A DNA stretch of 64,000 bases from assembly GCA_021404525.1 (NCBI GenBank), contig JAAWWE010000015.1, forward strand, positions 1-64,000, given 5' to 3'. Below are positions 54,851 to 64,000 of this stretch, piece by piece. Source of the DNA: Rhodobiaceae bacterium (lineage in GTDB: Bacteria; Pseudomonadota; Alphaproteobacteria; Parvibaculales; Parvibaculaceae). The notes beneath the pieces were generated by a model that saw only the letters and a list, made by a program, of their open reading frames with translations, had not been told where the DNA came from and ran no database searches. Every line of letters begins with the position of its first letter. The stretch's first letter is position 1. Made by a program: the position numbers and the translations under genes.

Positions 54851-54944
54851 TCTCCAACGCTTGTGAAACGCCCATATTCCGTGATAGCCACTGTCCCGAA
54901 ATTAGAAGCGGACGCCTGAATTGATCCGCAGAACGGGAGACGGC

Positions 54945-55448
54945 ATGGCAGAGACAGATCAAACAGAAGCAGGGAATGCAGGCAGCGACGGTCAGGCTGG
55001 TCCGCAGCTTCGGGTGATCACTCAATATGTGCGGGATCTTTCCTTCGAAAGCCCAAACGTTCCCGGCAGCCTGGCGCCCCAGGATGAAGCACCGCAGATC
55101 GGCGTGAATGTCGACGTTGGCGTGAACCCTCTCGCCGAAACTGACTTTGAAGTTGTGTTGAAGCTAAAAGTGGACGCGAAAGTAAACGGCAAGCAGCTCT
55201 TCCTAACCGAGCTTGAATATGCCGGTGTCTTTAAGGTCGCGAACATTCCCCAGGAAAGCATGCAGGCAGTGCTGTTGATCGAATGCCCGCGCCTCATCTT
55301 CCCCTTTGCCCGTCGCATTGTTGCCGACGTCACGCGGGACGGTGGCTTCCCACCCCTGATGGTTGACCCGATCGATTTCGCTCAGCTCTTCCGTCAGCAG
55401 ATGCAGGCGCAGCAGGAAGCGGGCGAGAAGGAACGTCCTGACGCTTAA
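54945..55448 (+). CDS. secB: Protein-export chaperone SecB
   Basis: Holds preproteins unfolded for SecA. 167 residues from ATG 54945 (GGGAGA upstream), with an acidic N-terminal tail, [21 protein letters not shown] and [34 protein letters not shown]. Converges on dnaQ with 3 bp between stops; a shared hairpin spans both stop codons. Confidence 0.97.
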   Translation: MAETDQTEAGNAGSDGQAGPQLRVITQYVRDLSFESPNVPGSLAPQDEAPQIGVNVDVGVNPLAETDFEVVLKLKVDAKVNGKQLFLTELEYAGVFKVANIPQESMQAVLLIECPRLIFPFARRIVADVTRDGGFPPLMVDPIDFAQLFRQQMQAQQEAGEKERPDA

Positions 55449-55456
55449 TCGTCAGG
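55437..55456. terminator. Shared hairpin across the secB and dnaQ stop codons
   Basis: CCTGACG (55437-55443) and CGTCAGG (55450-55456) form a perfect 7-bp stem with loop CTTAAT. It covers the last codons of both convergent genes; the palindrome works in both directions, but neither side has a T-run. Confidence 0.55.
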
Positions 55457-56144
55457 CGTCTTTCCAGAGCGTTTCTTCACCCAGCGTTGCGACGAACGCC
55501 TGATGGGCTGACCGCTCTTCATCCGTAATGTGGGAGGCCAGTGGTTTTGGCCTTTCTTTGCGCACGACATGGGTGATCTTGCCGCTGGCATCCGTGCCGC
55601 TCACTGCTTCGGCGGCAAGACTTAGACCCGGCTCGCGACCGCCGATCAATTCCAGATAGACTTCTGCCAGCAGTTCGCTGTCGAGCAGCGCGCCGTGTTT
55701 TACCCGGTTTGAGTTGTCGACATTGTAACGGCGACATAGGGCGTCGAGACTGTTCTGACCACCGGGATATTTTTTCCGCGCCATGGCCAGCGTGTCGATG
55801 GCCTGGGCGTCGGGCAAGAGTGGGCGGTTTGCCATTTTCAGTTCGGCATTCAGGAAGCCCATATCAAATGACGCATTGTGAATGACCAATGGTGCGTCTT
55901 TCACAAAGGCGAGAAAGTCATCTGCGACTTCGTCGAATTTTGGTTTGTCCGCAAGAAATTCATCTGAGAGGCCGTGGACCTGAAAGGCGCCTTCGGACAT
56001 TTCGCGTTCCGGATTGATATAGACATGATAGGTCTCGCCCGTCGGCATGTGGTTCTCAAGCTCCACACAGCCAATCTCCACCAGGCGGTGACCTTCTTTC
56101 GGACTGATCCCCGTCGTTTCTGTATCCAGCACGATCTCGCGCAT
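55452..56144 (-). CDS. dnaQ: DNA polymerase III epsilon subunit (proofreading exonuclease)
   Basis: 3'-5' exonuclease of the replicative polymerase. 230 residues with Exo I DTETTGISPKEGHRLVEIG, Exo II VIHNASFDMGFLNAEL and Exo III HGALLDSELLAEVYLEL, and a C-terminal alpha-binding tail. First of the leftward origin-flanking set dnaQ-coaE-aroE-maf-PPSR, though each could have its own promoter. Confidence 0.97.
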   Translation of the reverse strand: MREIVLDTETTGISPKEGHRLVEIGCVELENHMPTGETYHVYINPEREMSEGAFQVHGLSDEFLADKPKFDEVADDFLAFVKDAPLVIHNASFDMGFLNAELKMANRPLLPDAQAIDTLAMARKKYPGGQNSLDALCRRYNVDNSNRVKHGALLDSELLAEVYLELIGGREPGLSLAAEAVSGTDASGKITHVVRKERPKPLASHITDEERSAHQAFVATLGEETLWKDA

Positions 56145-56189
56145 TCAATTCCCCGTCATGTTTGTGCGTCTCCCCAGACACACAGCATC

Positions 56190-56810
56190 CTAGCCCAGAA
56201 GCTTTTTCAGAACCTCGCCTTCACGGCCTTTCAGGTCTGCGATGATCTCGCGGACCTGGGCGCGGGCATGATCCAAACCTTTGTCGCTCTCGACAATATA
56301 GTCGGCCCCGGCGCGCTTGTCGGCATCGCTCACCTGCTTGGCGAAAATTTCGTCGAACTTTTCTTCTGTCATATCCGGACGCGCGAGCACCCGTTCGCGT
56401 TGCAGTTCATAAGGCGCGCTTACAACGACAATCACATCCACCCGTTCGCGACCCCCGGTTTCAAAGAGCAGGGGAATGTCGAGCAAGACCATCTCCGCAC
56501 CATCCTTGACGGCGTTTTCCAGGAAAGCCCGGTTTGCCTGTCCCACTAGAGGGTGGACAATGCTTTCAAGCTTTTTGAGCGCGTCAGGCTTGCCGATTAC
56601 TTCCTTGGAGAGAAGCGTGCGGTCGACCGCACCCTCTTTCACCACACCGGGAAATGCTTCCTCAAGCGGAGCGACGGCTGCGCCGCCAGGTGCATAGAGC
56701 TTATGAACTTCCGCGTCAGCGTCGTAGACGGGCACACCTTCAGCCGCGAACATTTTTGCGGTTTCTGATTTTCCCATGCCGATAGAACCCGTAAGGCCAA
56801 TTAAAAGCAT
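56190..56810 (-). CDS. coaE: Dephospho-CoA kinase
   Basis: Last step of CoA synthesis. 206 residues with the P-loop [31 protein letters not shown] and [17 protein letters not shown] (LDIPLLFE motif). Pairs functionally with coaA elsewhere in the window. aroE starts upstream with 6 bp between. Confidence 0.97.
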   Translation of the reverse strand: MLLIGLTGSIGMGKSETAKMFAAEGVPVYDADAEVHKLYAPGGAAVAPLEEAFPGVVKEGAVDRTLLSKEVIGKPDALKKLESIVHPLVGQANRAFLENAVKDGAEMVLLDIPLLFETGGRERVDVIVVVSAPYELQRERVLARPDMTEEKFDEIFAKQVSDADKRAGADYIVESDKGLDHARAQVREIIADLKGREGEVLKKLLG

Positions 56811-56816
56811 GTCGTT

Positions 56817-57668
56817 TTATTCCCCATTTTTCGGGTTTAGATCATCCAATATGAGCGCGCGCAATTCAGGCGTCACGTCGGGCCGGACCCCGAACCAGGC
56901 TTCAAAGCCCGGCACGGCCTGGTGCAACAGCATGCCCAAGCCATCGACTGTTGGGTTGCCGCGAGCCCGTGCACGCTCGAGCAGATCCGTTTCCAACGGT
57001 GAATAGACAATGTCTGTCACCAGGGCAGAGGGCTCAAGTTTCTCAAGGGAGAGATTGAGCGGATCCATGCCCGTCATGCCCAAAGAAGATGTATTGACCA
57101 AGAGACCCACCTCTTTCAATGCATCTGGTGCATCCTCCCATGAAAGCGCAGTGCCTTTTACACCGAGCTCCGTGAGGAGAGCCGTTGCTTTTTCGACAGT
57201 ACGGTTCACCAGGCGGATTTCAGGAACGCCCGCGTCCGCGAGCGCTACCAAAATCGCGCGGGCAGCGCCGCCAGCGCCCAGAACCATCGTGGGCTTTGAG
57301 GCAAAATCAATGTCTGGACCATTGGCTTTAAGGTTCGCCATAAAGCCATAGCCATCTGTGTTGCGCCCCTCAAAATGGGTACCGCAATCGACGATCGTAT
57401 TGACGGCCTTCAGTCGACGCGCGGCCTCATCATGATGGGTGAGGGCGGCAAACACCGCTTCCTTATGTGGCACGGTGACGTTGGCGCCGATCACCCCTTC
57501 ATCACGAAACGACGAAAGTGTCGCGCTCAACTCTTCCGGCGGCACACCGTGCTTTTCATAGACAGCATTTTTGATGCCGAGTTTTTCAATCCAATGATTG
57601 TGGATCAAAGGTGAGCGGGAATGGGTGACCGGCCAGCCGAGCACCCAGACACGGGAGAGCTTCGTCAT
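56817..57668 (-). CDS. aroE: Shikimate dehydrogenase
   Basis: NADPH-dependent reduction of 3-dehydroshikimate. 283 residues with the substrate motif [11 protein letters not shown], the catalytic Lys in [11 protein letters not shown], Asp in RNTDGYGF and the dinucleotide loop [23 protein letters not shown]. Cotranscribed with maf and coaE, as in Caulobacter. Confidence 0.97.
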   Translation of the reverse strand: MTKLSRVWVLGWPVTHSRSPLIHNHWIEKLGIKNAVYEKHGVPPEELSATLSSFRDEGVIGANVTVPHKEAVFAALTHHDEAARRLKAVNTIVDCGTHFEGRNTDGYGFMANLKANGPDIDFASKPTMVLGAGGAARAILVALADAGVPEIRLVNRTVEKATALLTELGVKGTALSWEDAPDALKEVGLLVNTSSLGMTGMDPLNLSLEKLEPSALVTDIVYSPLETDLLERARARGNPTVDGLGMLLHQAVPGFEAWFGVRPDVTPELRALILDDLNPKNGE

Positions 57669-57693
57669 ATCTGCGCGCTCATGTTTGCTCTAC

Positions 57694-58290
57694 TCATTTT
57701 TCCAGGGCGCCTTCTTTGCGCAGATAGTCAAAGAGGGGCATGAGAGGCAGTCCAAGGATTGTAAAATAATCCCCTTCAATGCGTTCGAACAATTGAACGC
57801 CTGGTCCCTCCAACTGATAGCAGCCGACGCTTGAGAGAATTTTCTCGCCGGTGCGTCTTATGTAGTGATCAAGATAGTCGTCAGAAAAATCCCGCATCGT
57901 AAGGTGTGCCTGGGTCACATGGCTCCAGACAATCTCACCACTGCGTGCGACGGCGACGGCGGAGTGCAGCGTGTGGGTTTTGCCGCGGAAGAAGCAGAGA
58001 TTTTTTCGCGCTTCATCCAAATCCCGTGGTTTGTCGAACAAACGCGCGTCACAGGTCAGAACCTGGTCGGCGCCGATGACAAACTGATCCTGCGCTTCGG
58101 CGCTTACGGCCTGTGCTTTCAAATTTGCGAGATGCTCGGCGAGAGCTGTGCCGTTGCCCGCAAATCCCATTTTCGCCTCAGCCTCATCCACAGGAGAAAC
58201 TTCAACGCGGAAGGAGACGCCCGCATTTTCAAGCAGCATGGCACGCACACCACTGCGCGAGGCAAGGACAAGGGTTGGCGTATCAGACAT
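57694..58290 (-). CDS. maf: Maf-family nucleotide pyrophosphatase
   Basis: House-cleaning enzyme that hydrolyses modified nucleoside triphosphates. 198 residues with LVLASRSGVRAMLLENAGVSF, GADQVLTCDARLFDKP and CFFRGKTHTLHSAVAV. ATG 58290 gives the family N terminus; a TTG four codons before is also in frame. Between PPSR and aroE in the conserved order. Confidence 0.95.
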   Translation of the reverse strand: MSDTPTLVLASRSGVRAMLLENAGVSFRVEVSPVDEAEAKMGFAGNGTALAEHLANLKAQAVSAEAQDQFVIGADQVLTCDARLFDKPRDLDEARKNLCFFRGKTHTLHSAVAVARSGEIVWSHVTQAHLTMRDFSDDYLDHYIRRTGEKILSSVGCYQLEGPGVQLFERIEGDYFTILGLPLMPLFDYLRKEGALEK

Positions 58291-58327
58291 TTTTGGAACC
58301 AATCATGGGAGAACGCACCTATTGTGA

Positions 58328-59140
58328 CTATTGACGATTATAAAGATTGAGAATAGCTGCCGCCGTTTCTTCGACAGACCGTCGGGTCACATCAATTACC
58401 GGCCAGCTGTGCTTGTTGAAAAACCGGCGCGCATCAGCAAGCTCCGATGTGATCAGGTCTTTGTCCACATAATCTGTTTCGGTTTGCTCATTAAGAGACA
58501 GAAGGCGGTTTTTGCGAATTTGCGACAAGCGGTCGACGCTGGCAACAAGGCCCACAATCAAGGGGCTGGTCGCGGTTTCCAAATCGGGCGGCAATGGCGT
58601 GTTTGGCACAAAGGGAACGTTCGCAGCCTTGATGCCCCGGTTTGCAAGATAGATGCAGGTGGGCGTTTTTGATGTCCGGCTAACACCAACAAGGATGATG
58701 TCTGCATCATCCAAGTCACCAGCTGTCTGTCCATCATCATGGGCCATGGTGAAGTTGAGGGCTGCAATGCGGTCAAAATATTCCGCATTCATTTCATGCT
58801 GCACACCCGGCTTGTGAGAGATTTCCCGACCGAGATAGGTGCCCAGAGCGTTGATCACGGGATCCAGAACCGAGATGCAGGGAATGTCGAGCTCACCGCA
58901 GCGTTCCAGCAATTGATCACGGAGCTTCTCGTTGACCATTGTGAACATGACAAGACCGGGTTCACGCTCAATCTCTGCAATCGCCCGATCAAGCTGCTTG
59001 GGTCCGCGGACGAGGGCATAAATGTGTTCGACTGGGCTCACATCTTCATATTGCGCGCAGGCCGCGCGGGCGACGGCATTCAGCGTTTCGCCTGTCGCGT
59101 CCGAAACGAGATGCAGATGAAATAGGCGGCGGCTGGTCAT
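58328..59140 (-). CDS. Pyruvate, phosphate dikinase regulatory protein (PPSR, bifunctional kinase/pyrophosphorylase)
   Basis: 270 residues of the DUF299 family that phosphorylates and dephosphorylates PPDK or PEP synthase. Family marks: FHLHLVSDATGETLNAVARA start and the P-loop-like segment GVSRTSKTPTCIYLANRGIKAANVPFVP. It is the homologue of Rickettsia RP001 and of the first gene beside the Caulobacter origin, which fixes the position of the proposed origin immediately to its right. Starts 663 bp from hemE. Confidence 0.95.
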   Translation of the reverse strand: MTSRRLFHLHLVSDATGETLNAVARAACAQYEDVSPVEHIYALVRGPKQLDRAIAEIEREPGLVMFTMVNEKLRDQLLERCGELDIPCISVLDPVINALGTYLGREISHKPGVQHEMNAEYFDRIAALNFTMAHDDGQTAGDLDDADIILVGVSRTSKTPTCIYLANRGIKAANVPFVPNTPLPPDLETATSPLIVGLVASVDRLSQIRKNRLLSLNEQTETDYVDKDLITSELADARRFFNKHSWPVIDVTRRSVEETAAAILNLYNRQ

Positions 59141-59803
59141 GTGGCTTGAAATTCCGAGCGCCGTTCAACAGCGCTTTGCTGGATGTTTATGAGTGCAGTT
59201 ACGTTTGCGGCGCAAAAGCTGCCTAAAACTATCGGGGCTTCGCGTTGATAGCCAGGCTTTCGTTAAGAACACTTAAGCTAATGTAGCAATACGCCAAGCC
59301 TGTGGATGAGTGTGGAAAACCGGCATAAGTCCCCGGTTTTGTTAAGGCCCTACCTGGTCATACCCGCCTTTCTTTTTTCATCGACGTTTCTATTCGTCGT
59401 TAACAAACGCCATTTCACGGGTTGGGGAAAACGGGGACAAGTAGGGCAAAGCCCTATCAGATGAAGTTATCCCCATGGTTCGATTAATCCACAGTGATGT
59501 TCTACACAGACCAACTCCCTCTGAGTTCATGGACTCCTCGTAGATGGTCTTGAGTCACTCACAATTGTCATCTTCATTCTGAAATTTGGTGCCCTGTGAC
59601 AAAACGCGCTGTGCTTTCGGGCAGTTTCGGGGACAAAATTTAATCCCCAATCTCCACAGGCATCCACTATCCACTACATCCTTTTATAAGATTCTATATA
59701 AGAGGCGACACGCTGGATAAGTGTATGACGCTCTGTCCTCACAAAGACTCCCAAAGGGGTCCATGGCACATCCAGAGGCCAAATAAGAAACCCAGAAGGT
59801 GTT
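59141..59803. other. Candidate chromosomal replication origin (oriC)
   Basis: Gene-free region between PPSR and hemE, the conserved origin location in alphaproteobacteria. DnaA-box-like 9-mers, each with 1 mismatch to TTATCCACA: TCATCCACA (59301-59309, minus), TTTTCCACA (59311-59319, minus), TTATCCCCA (59467-59475, plus) and TAATCCACA (59485-59493, plus); weaker ones at 59500, 59667 and 59712 (minus). An AT-rich segment lies at ~59681-59702. GANTC sites at 59532, 59552, 59690 and 59746. A CtrA-like TTAA-N6-TTAA (one base short of consensus) lies at 59263-59276. The hemE promoter is also within. Genes are read outward from it on both sides. Confidence 0.75.
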
Positions 59804-60841
59804 ATGACCAAGCCAGTTTCAGACAAAAAGTTCCTCCGGGCTCTTTCAGGAGAAGTCTTTGATCATCCACCGATCTGGTTGATGCGTCAGGCCGGTCGAT
59901 ATCTTCCAGAATACCGCGAGACGCGGGCAAAGGCTGGCAGCTTTCTCAATCTCTGCTACACGCCAGAGCTTGCGGTGGAAGTGACGCTGCAGCCCATCAG
60001 ACGATATGGCTTTGATGCCTCTATCCTTTTCTCAGACATTCTTGTGGTACCGGACGCTCTTGGTCAGAAAGTGTGGTTTGAGGAAGGGGTTGGACCTCGC
60101 CTTGACCCGATCACTAATGTGGCGGGCCTGAAGGTTCTCGATAAATCTCGCGTTCTCGATCATTTGAAACCGGTTTTTGAGACGGTCCGAGGTTTGCGTC
60201 AGGAACTGCCAAAAGAAACAGCGCTCATTGGCTTTGCAGGGGCACCCTGGACGGTGGCGACCTACATGGTGGGGGGAAGAGGCTCGCCTGATCAGGGGGC
60301 TGCCAAAGCGTGGGCCTATGGCGATCCTGACGGCTTTCAGTCGCTGATTGATCTGCTGACCGAGGTGACGGGAGATTATCTGGAGGCGCAGGTGAAAGCT
60401 GGTGCCGAAGTGTTGCAGATTTTTGATACATGGGCGGGCTCATTACCGGCGGTTCAGTTCCGGCGCTTCTGTCTTGAACCGATTAAGGCATTGCGAGCCC
60501 GGCTCAAAAAGTCCTGTCCTGAGGTGCCGGTGATCGCTTTCCCAAAAGGAGCGGGTGCTGCGTATGAGACCTATTTCAAGGAGACGGGTGTGAGTGCCAT
60601 CAGTCTGGATACCTCGGTGGATCCGGTCTGGGCGGCCAAGGTTCTTCAGCCCATTGGCCCCGTACAGGGCAATCTGGATCCCTTGCTGCTTGTCGCAGGT
60701 GGCTCTGAGATGGACCGGGCCGTGGATCATTTGCTTAAAACGCTGGGCCAAGGTCCCTGGATCTTTAATCTAGGTCACGGGATTGTGCCGCAGGCGCCGC
60801 CTGAAAATGTGGAACGTCTGATCAAACGGGTAAGAGGCTGA
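59804..60841 (+). CDS. hemE: Uroporphyrinogen decarboxylase
   Basis: Makes coproporphyrinogen III. 345 residues with the [21 protein letters not shown] signature, IDTWAG-like [17 protein letters not shown] and [16 protein letters not shown] near the end. First gene rightward of the proposed origin, with hemH 2 bp downstream (hemE-hemH-hemJ-rho order). Confidence 0.98.
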   Translation: MTKPVSDKKFLRALSGEVFDHPPIWLMRQAGRYLPEYRETRAKAGSFLNLCYTPELAVEVTLQPIRRYGFDASILFSDILVVPDALGQKVWFEEGVGPRLDPITNVAGLKVLDKSRVLDHLKPVFETVRGLRQELPKETALIGFAGAPWTVATYMVGGRGSPDQGAAKAWAYGDPDGFQSLIDLLTEVTGDYLEAQVKAGAEVLQIFDTWAGSLPAVQFRRFCLEPIKALRARLKKSCPEVPVIAFPKGAGAAYETYFKETGVSAISLDTSVDPVWAAKVLQPIGPVQGNLDPLLLVAGGSEMDRAVDHLLKTLGQGPWIFNLGHGIVPQAPPENVERLIKRVRG

Positions 60842-60843
60842 TC

Positions 60844-61899
60844 ATGGCGGACCAGCGGATCGCAATCGTGCTTTTCAATCTCGGTGGGCCGGACAGTCCA
60901 GAGGCGGTGAAGCCATTTCTGTTTAATCTCTTTTCTGACAAAGCGATTATCTCTGTTCCTCAGCCTTTTCGCTGGTTGATTGCCAAGCTTATTTCCTCAA
61001 GACGGGCGCCGGTTGCCCGGGAGATCTATGGTCATATTGGAGGCAGATCGCCGATTGTTCCGGAAACAGAACGTCAGGCAGAGGCGATCGAACGGGTGCT
61101 GTCTGACTTAAATGAGGATGGTGGCGAGGTGAAATGTTTCATCGCCATGCGCTATTGGCATCCTTTTGCAGATGAAGCAGCGGCCAAAGTTGCGGCCTTT
61201 AACCCGGACAAGATCGTGCTTCTACCGCTCTATCCGCAATATTCCACAACCACAACTGCCTCATCTCTTAAGGACTGGCAACAGGCCTGGGCCAAACAGG
61301 TAGGGCCGGGTAGTACTTTCTCTAAGTCACTGGAAACAAAAGAGATTTGTTGTTATCCAGAAGCTCCTGGTTGGGTGGAAGCGCAAGCAGCGCTCATCAA
61401 GCAGGGGATTGATCAGGCTGGTGGCGTAGACAAAGTTCGGGTGCTTTTCTCTGCGCACGGGCTTCCAAAAAATGTGGTTGAGGGGGGGGATCCTTATCAG
61501 GCGCAAGTCGAGCGGACCTGTGCGGCGGTTGCCAAAGAGCTTGGCATTCCAGATCTTGATTGGGTGACTTGTTATCAGAGCCGTGTCGGACCTCTGGAGT
61601 GGATTGGCCCCTCAACGGATGATGAAATTGAGCGCGCTGGCAGAGATGGTCTGAAAATTGTCCTGGCGCCCATCGCTTTTGTTTCTGAACATTCAGAAAC
61701 CCTGGTTGAGCTTGATATTGAATATGGCGCGCTTGCCAAAGAGGCTGGGGTTGAGACCTATATTCGGGTTCCTGCGGTGGGCACCCACCCGGCTTTTATT
61801 CGGGAGTTGGGAGATCAGGTGCGGGCTGTGCTGACAAGCGATGATGTTATCTGTCCCGAGGAGCTTGCTGGCGGGATCTGTCCTGGAAACCGACCTTAG
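60844..61899 (+). CDS. hemH: Ferrochelatase
   Basis: Inserts iron into protoporphyrin IX. 351 residues with VLFNLGGPDSPEAVKPFLFNLF, AMRYWHPFADEA, LLPLYPQYSTTTTASS, the catalytic-His segment RVLFSAHGLPKN and PIAFVSEHSETLVELDIEYG. Follows hemE by 2 bp, so cotranscribed. Confidence 0.98.
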   Translation: MADQRIAIVLFNLGGPDSPEAVKPFLFNLFSDKAIISVPQPFRWLIAKLISSRRAPVAREIYGHIGGRSPIVPETERQAEAIERVLSDLNEDGGEVKCFIAMRYWHPFADEAAAKVAAFNPDKIVLLPLYPQYSTTTTASSLKDWQQAWAKQVGPGSTFSKSLETKEICCYPEAPGWVEAQAALIKQGIDQAGGVDKVRVLFSAHGLPKNVVEGGDPYQAQVERTCAAVAKELGIPDLDWVTCYQSRVGPLEWIGPSTDDEIERAGRDGLKIVLAPIAFVSEHSETLVELDIEYGALAKEAGVETYIRVPAVGTHPAFIRELGDQVRAVLTSDDVICPEELAGGICPGNRP

Positions 61900-61932
61900 G
61901 CCGTTCTTTAACTCGTTTGTTTTGAGATCGAA

Positions 61933-62382
61933 ATGACTGACTTTCTGTTCGACATCTATCCGTGGATCAAAGCGTTTCACATTATCAGTGTGATTTTCTG
62001 GATGGCGGGCATGTATTACCTGCCTCGGCTTTACGTCTATCACACAGAGGTAGAACCCGGTTCTGAGCTCTCAGAAAACTACAAGAAAATGGAAGAGCTG
62101 CTGCTTCGACGGATTATCAATCCAGCCATGATCGCGGCCTGGGTGTTGGGTCTCACCCTTGCCTGGCTGTTGTGGGATAGCATCGGGTCCGATGGCTGGT
62201 TTCATGTGAAACTGCTGCTTGTTACGGCGATGGCTGCCTATCACGGGTTTTTATCGCGGTGGCGGAAGGCCTTTGCACGCGATGAGCGGCCCTATACGTC
62301 TCGCCAGATGCGTATTCTCAATGAGGTGCCGCCGGTGCTCACCATCTTCATCGTGATCCTGGTGATTGTGCGCCCGTTCTGA
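61933..62382 (+). CDS. hemJ: Protoporphyrinogen oxidase HemJ
   Basis: Membrane enzyme replacing HemG/HemY in many alphaproteobacteria. 149 residues, four membrane helices: the first two hold IKAFHIISVIFWMAGMYYLPRLYVYH with the conserved His, and the later MAAYHGFLSRWRKAF. Third haem gene in the run; completes the late haem pathway with hemE and hemH. Confidence 0.95.
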   Translation: MTDFLFDIYPWIKAFHIISVIFWMAGMYYLPRLYVYHTEVEPGSELSENYKKMEELLLRRIINPAMIAAWVLGLTLAWLLWDSIGSDGWFHVKLLLVTAMAAYHGFLSRWRKAFARDERPYTSRQMRILNEVPPVLTIFIVILVIVRPF

Positions 62383-62752
62383 ATTTGCAGAGTGGGATCA
62401 AAGAGTGGGACGCTTTTTGGCTTGTAGCCTCGGCGTCCAAGGGCTATATCATGTTTAACACCCGCCGGGATCCTCCCGGAGCGCGACCAGAATTGGGCGC
62501 CGGGCTGCCGACCTTCCCACTTTGAAGACCTTTTTCGACGGCGCCTTATGGGACATTCACATCCGCACCATGAAACTTCAATCGTGGCTGCATTCCAGAT
62601 TTCTCCTCAGCAAACAGGTTTGCTGGTCGATAGATAGATCTCACAGAATTCATCCAAAAACAGATTCCAAGACTGAAGATTTCAAGAAATCTCTTTCCTT
62701 CCTTCCTTTCGTTTCGAGCCTCTGACGGCCGATACACATCACGAGAAAAAAT
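62383..62752 (+). promoter_or_regulatory. Long leader of rho
   Basis: 370 bp between hemJ and rho. It contains a 6-bp hairpin CCGGGA-TCC-TCCCGG (62465-62479) and a pyrimidine-rich, G-poor stretch at ~62689-62712 (CTCTTTCCTTCCTTCCTTTC) just upstream of rho. That stretch could be an RNA site for Rho autoregulation. A short open frame (62570-62725, 51 codons, ATG) might be a leader peptide but has no good ribosome site. Confidence 0.5.
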
Positions 62753-64000
62753 ATGAAGCAGATCAAACTGCAAGAACTGAAAGCCAAGTCACCCACCGAA
62801 CTGCTGGTGGTGGCAGAAGAGCTTGAAGTTGAAAATGCGAGCACGTTGCGTACCCAGGAACTGATGTTCGCGATCCTGAAGCAATATGCTGAGCAGGGAA
62901 CTGATATTATCGGCGAAGGCGTCGTTGAGGTTCTGCAGGACGGGTTCGGCTTCCTTCGCTCACCAGAAGCCAATTATCTGCCGGGTCCCGATGACATTTA
63001 TGTCTCCCCGTCGCAGATCCGCCGCTTCTCGCTCCGCACCGGCGACACGGTGGAAGGCGATATTCGCAGCCCGAAAGAAGGCGAACGCTATTTCGCGCTG
63101 ATTAAAGTGAATTCCATCAATTTCGCAGATCCGGAAGAAGCGCGCCACAAAGTGCATTTCGATAATCTGACGCCGCTCTATCCAGATGAAAAACTGGAGA
63201 TGGAAATTGATGATCCGACCCGGAAAGATACATCGGGTCGGGTGATCGATATTGTTGCGCCTTTGGGTAAGGGACAACGTGGTCTCATTGTTGCGCCGCC
63301 GCGGACCGGTAAAACCGTCCTTCTGCAAAACATTGCGCACTCCATTTCCGCCAATCATCCCGAAGCCTATCTGATCGTGCTTTTGATTGATGAGCGGCCA
63401 GAGGAAGTGACGGATATGAAACGCTCAGTGAAGGGCGAAGTTGTGTCCTCCACCTTTGATGAGCCGGCTGTGCGTCACGTGCAGGTCGCTGAAATGGTCA
63501 TCGAAAAAGCCAAGCGCCTGGTGGAACATGGGCGTGATGTGGTGATCCTGCTCGATTCCATTACCCGCTTGGGTCGTGCTTACAACACGGTGGTGCCGAG
63601 CTCGGGCAAAGTGCTGACCGGTGGTGTGGATGCCAATGCGCTGCAGCGTCCGAAACGCTTCTTCGGGGCGGCCCGGAATATTGAAGAGGGTGGGTCGCTG
63701 ACGATTATCTCCACCGCGCTCATTGATACCGGCAGCCGGATGGATGAAGTGATCTTCGAAGAGTTTAAAGGGACCGGTAACTCGGAACTGGTGCTCGATC
63801 GTAAGGTTGCGGATAAGCGGGTCTTCCCAGCGATGGATATTCTCAAATCCGGTACCCGGAAAGAGGAGCTGTTGGTCGACAAGGTCGAGCTGCAGAAAAT
63901 GTATGTGCTGCGCCGGATCCTTAATCCGATGGGCACAACAGATGCCATCGAATTCCTGCTCGACAAGTTGAAGCAGACCAAGAATAACGCGGAATTCTTC
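62753..64000 (+). CDS. rho: Transcription termination factor Rho (3' end cut by window edge)
   Basis: 416 codons are present, the frame is open at the right edge and only a few residues should be missing. RNA-binding primary site: [23 protein letters not shown]. Walker [17 protein letters not shown], Walker [18 protein letters not shown]-loop/R-loop region [22 protein letters not shown] and the arginine-finger segment. ATG 62753 gives the standard [17 protein letters not shown] start. Confidence 0.98.
   Translation, partial: MKQIKLQELKAKSPTELLVVAEELEVENASTLRTQELMFAILKQYAEQGTDIIGEGVVEVLQDGFGFLRSPEANYLPGPDDIYVSPSQIRRFSLRTGDTVEGDIRSPKEGERYFALIKVNSINFADPEEARHKVHFDNLTPLYPDEKLEMEIDDPTRKDTSGRVIDIVAPLGKGQRGLIVAPPRTGKTVLLQNIAHSISANHPEAYLIVLLIDERPEEVTDMKRSVKGEVVSSTFDEPAVRHVQVAEMVIEKAKRLVEHGRDVVILLDSITRLGRAYNTVVPSSGKVLTGGVDANALQRPKRFFGAARNIEEGGSLTIISTALIDTGSRMDEVIFEEFKGTGNSELVLDRKVADKRVFPAMDILKSGTRKEELLVDKVELQKMYVLRRILNPMGTTDAIEFLLDKLKQTKNNAEFF

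Noticed and set aside
59263..59276. TTAA-N6-TTAA in the origin region as a CtrA site
   Set aside because: The spacer is one base short of the CtrA consensus, so I mention it only in the origin entry and do not list it as a separate site.
62570..62725. 51-codon frame in the rho leader as a real gene
   Set aside because: No Shine-Dalgarno, no family; kept only as a possible leader-peptide remark.
1..64000. CRISPR arrays, prophages, insertion sequences, rRNA or tRNA genes
   Set aside because: No repeat-spacer pattern, transposase, integrase, phage structural gene or RNA gene was found.

Overview
The window is chromosomal DNA of an alphaproteobacterium. The strongest pointer is a 663-bp gene-free stretch (59141-59803) between a PPSR-type regulatory kinase/phosphatase gene (RP001 homologue) and hemE. 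This is where the chromosomal origin lies in Caulobacter and Rickettsia, and here it holds DnaA-box-like sequences, an AT-rich segment and GANTC (CcrM) sites. Gene direction reverses across it: dnaQ-coaE-aroE-maf-PPSR run leftward and hemE-hemH-hemJ-rho rightward, so both arms are read away from the proposed origin. The his cluster with a DUF2628 gene, hslV-GNAT-hslU, and the timA-mltA-smr and lpoA/rsmI-yraN-gshB neighbourhoods are also alphaproteobacterial. A Parvibaculum/Rhodobiaceae-like member of the Hyphomicrobiales is my guess, not shown.

Layout. 1-2.8 kb: the tail of a pectinacetylesterase-like gene, then a beta-alpha nitrile hydratase pair behind gshB. 2.9-12.6 kb: housekeeping genes (BON lipoprotein, yraN, rsmI, lpoA, a MaiA-like GST, hemW, rdgB, rph) and the heat-shock genes hrcA and grpE, then an NnrU-like membrane protein. 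12.7-18.7 kb: three tandem paralogous membrane histidine kinases without response regulators, a LysR regulator and a small basic protein of unknown function. 18.7-23.7 kb: alkB, dnaK, dnaJ and an enoyl-CoA hydratase. 23.8-29.4 kb: two closely related OprO/OprP-type porins on either side of an opposite-strand chemoreceptor; the first porin has a textbook Pho box. 29.4-31.8 kb: a TetR-NmrA-oxidoreductase operon with a large palindromic operator. 32-37 kb: dapB, gpmA, nth, envelope proteins and a PfkB sugar kinase. 37.2-45.2 kb: coaA and the his genes, split by a pentapeptide-repeat gene and a CYTH-CHAD gene. 45.6-54.9 kb: GST, TetR, HPP and PPOX genes, the HslVU protease, XRE-Smr, mltA, timA, fxsA. 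54.9-64 kb: secB, dnaQ, the origin-flanking genes, the origin itself, haem genes, and rho, which runs off the right edge.

How the parts fit: most of the window is core cell maintenance (protein quality control, haem, histidine, CoA, replication proofreading). The accessory parts are the nitrile hydratase, the kinase trio, the porin/chemoreceptor island, the two TetR-controlled units and the two genes inserted in the his cluster. I found no rRNA, tRNA, CRISPR array, transposase or prophage gene.
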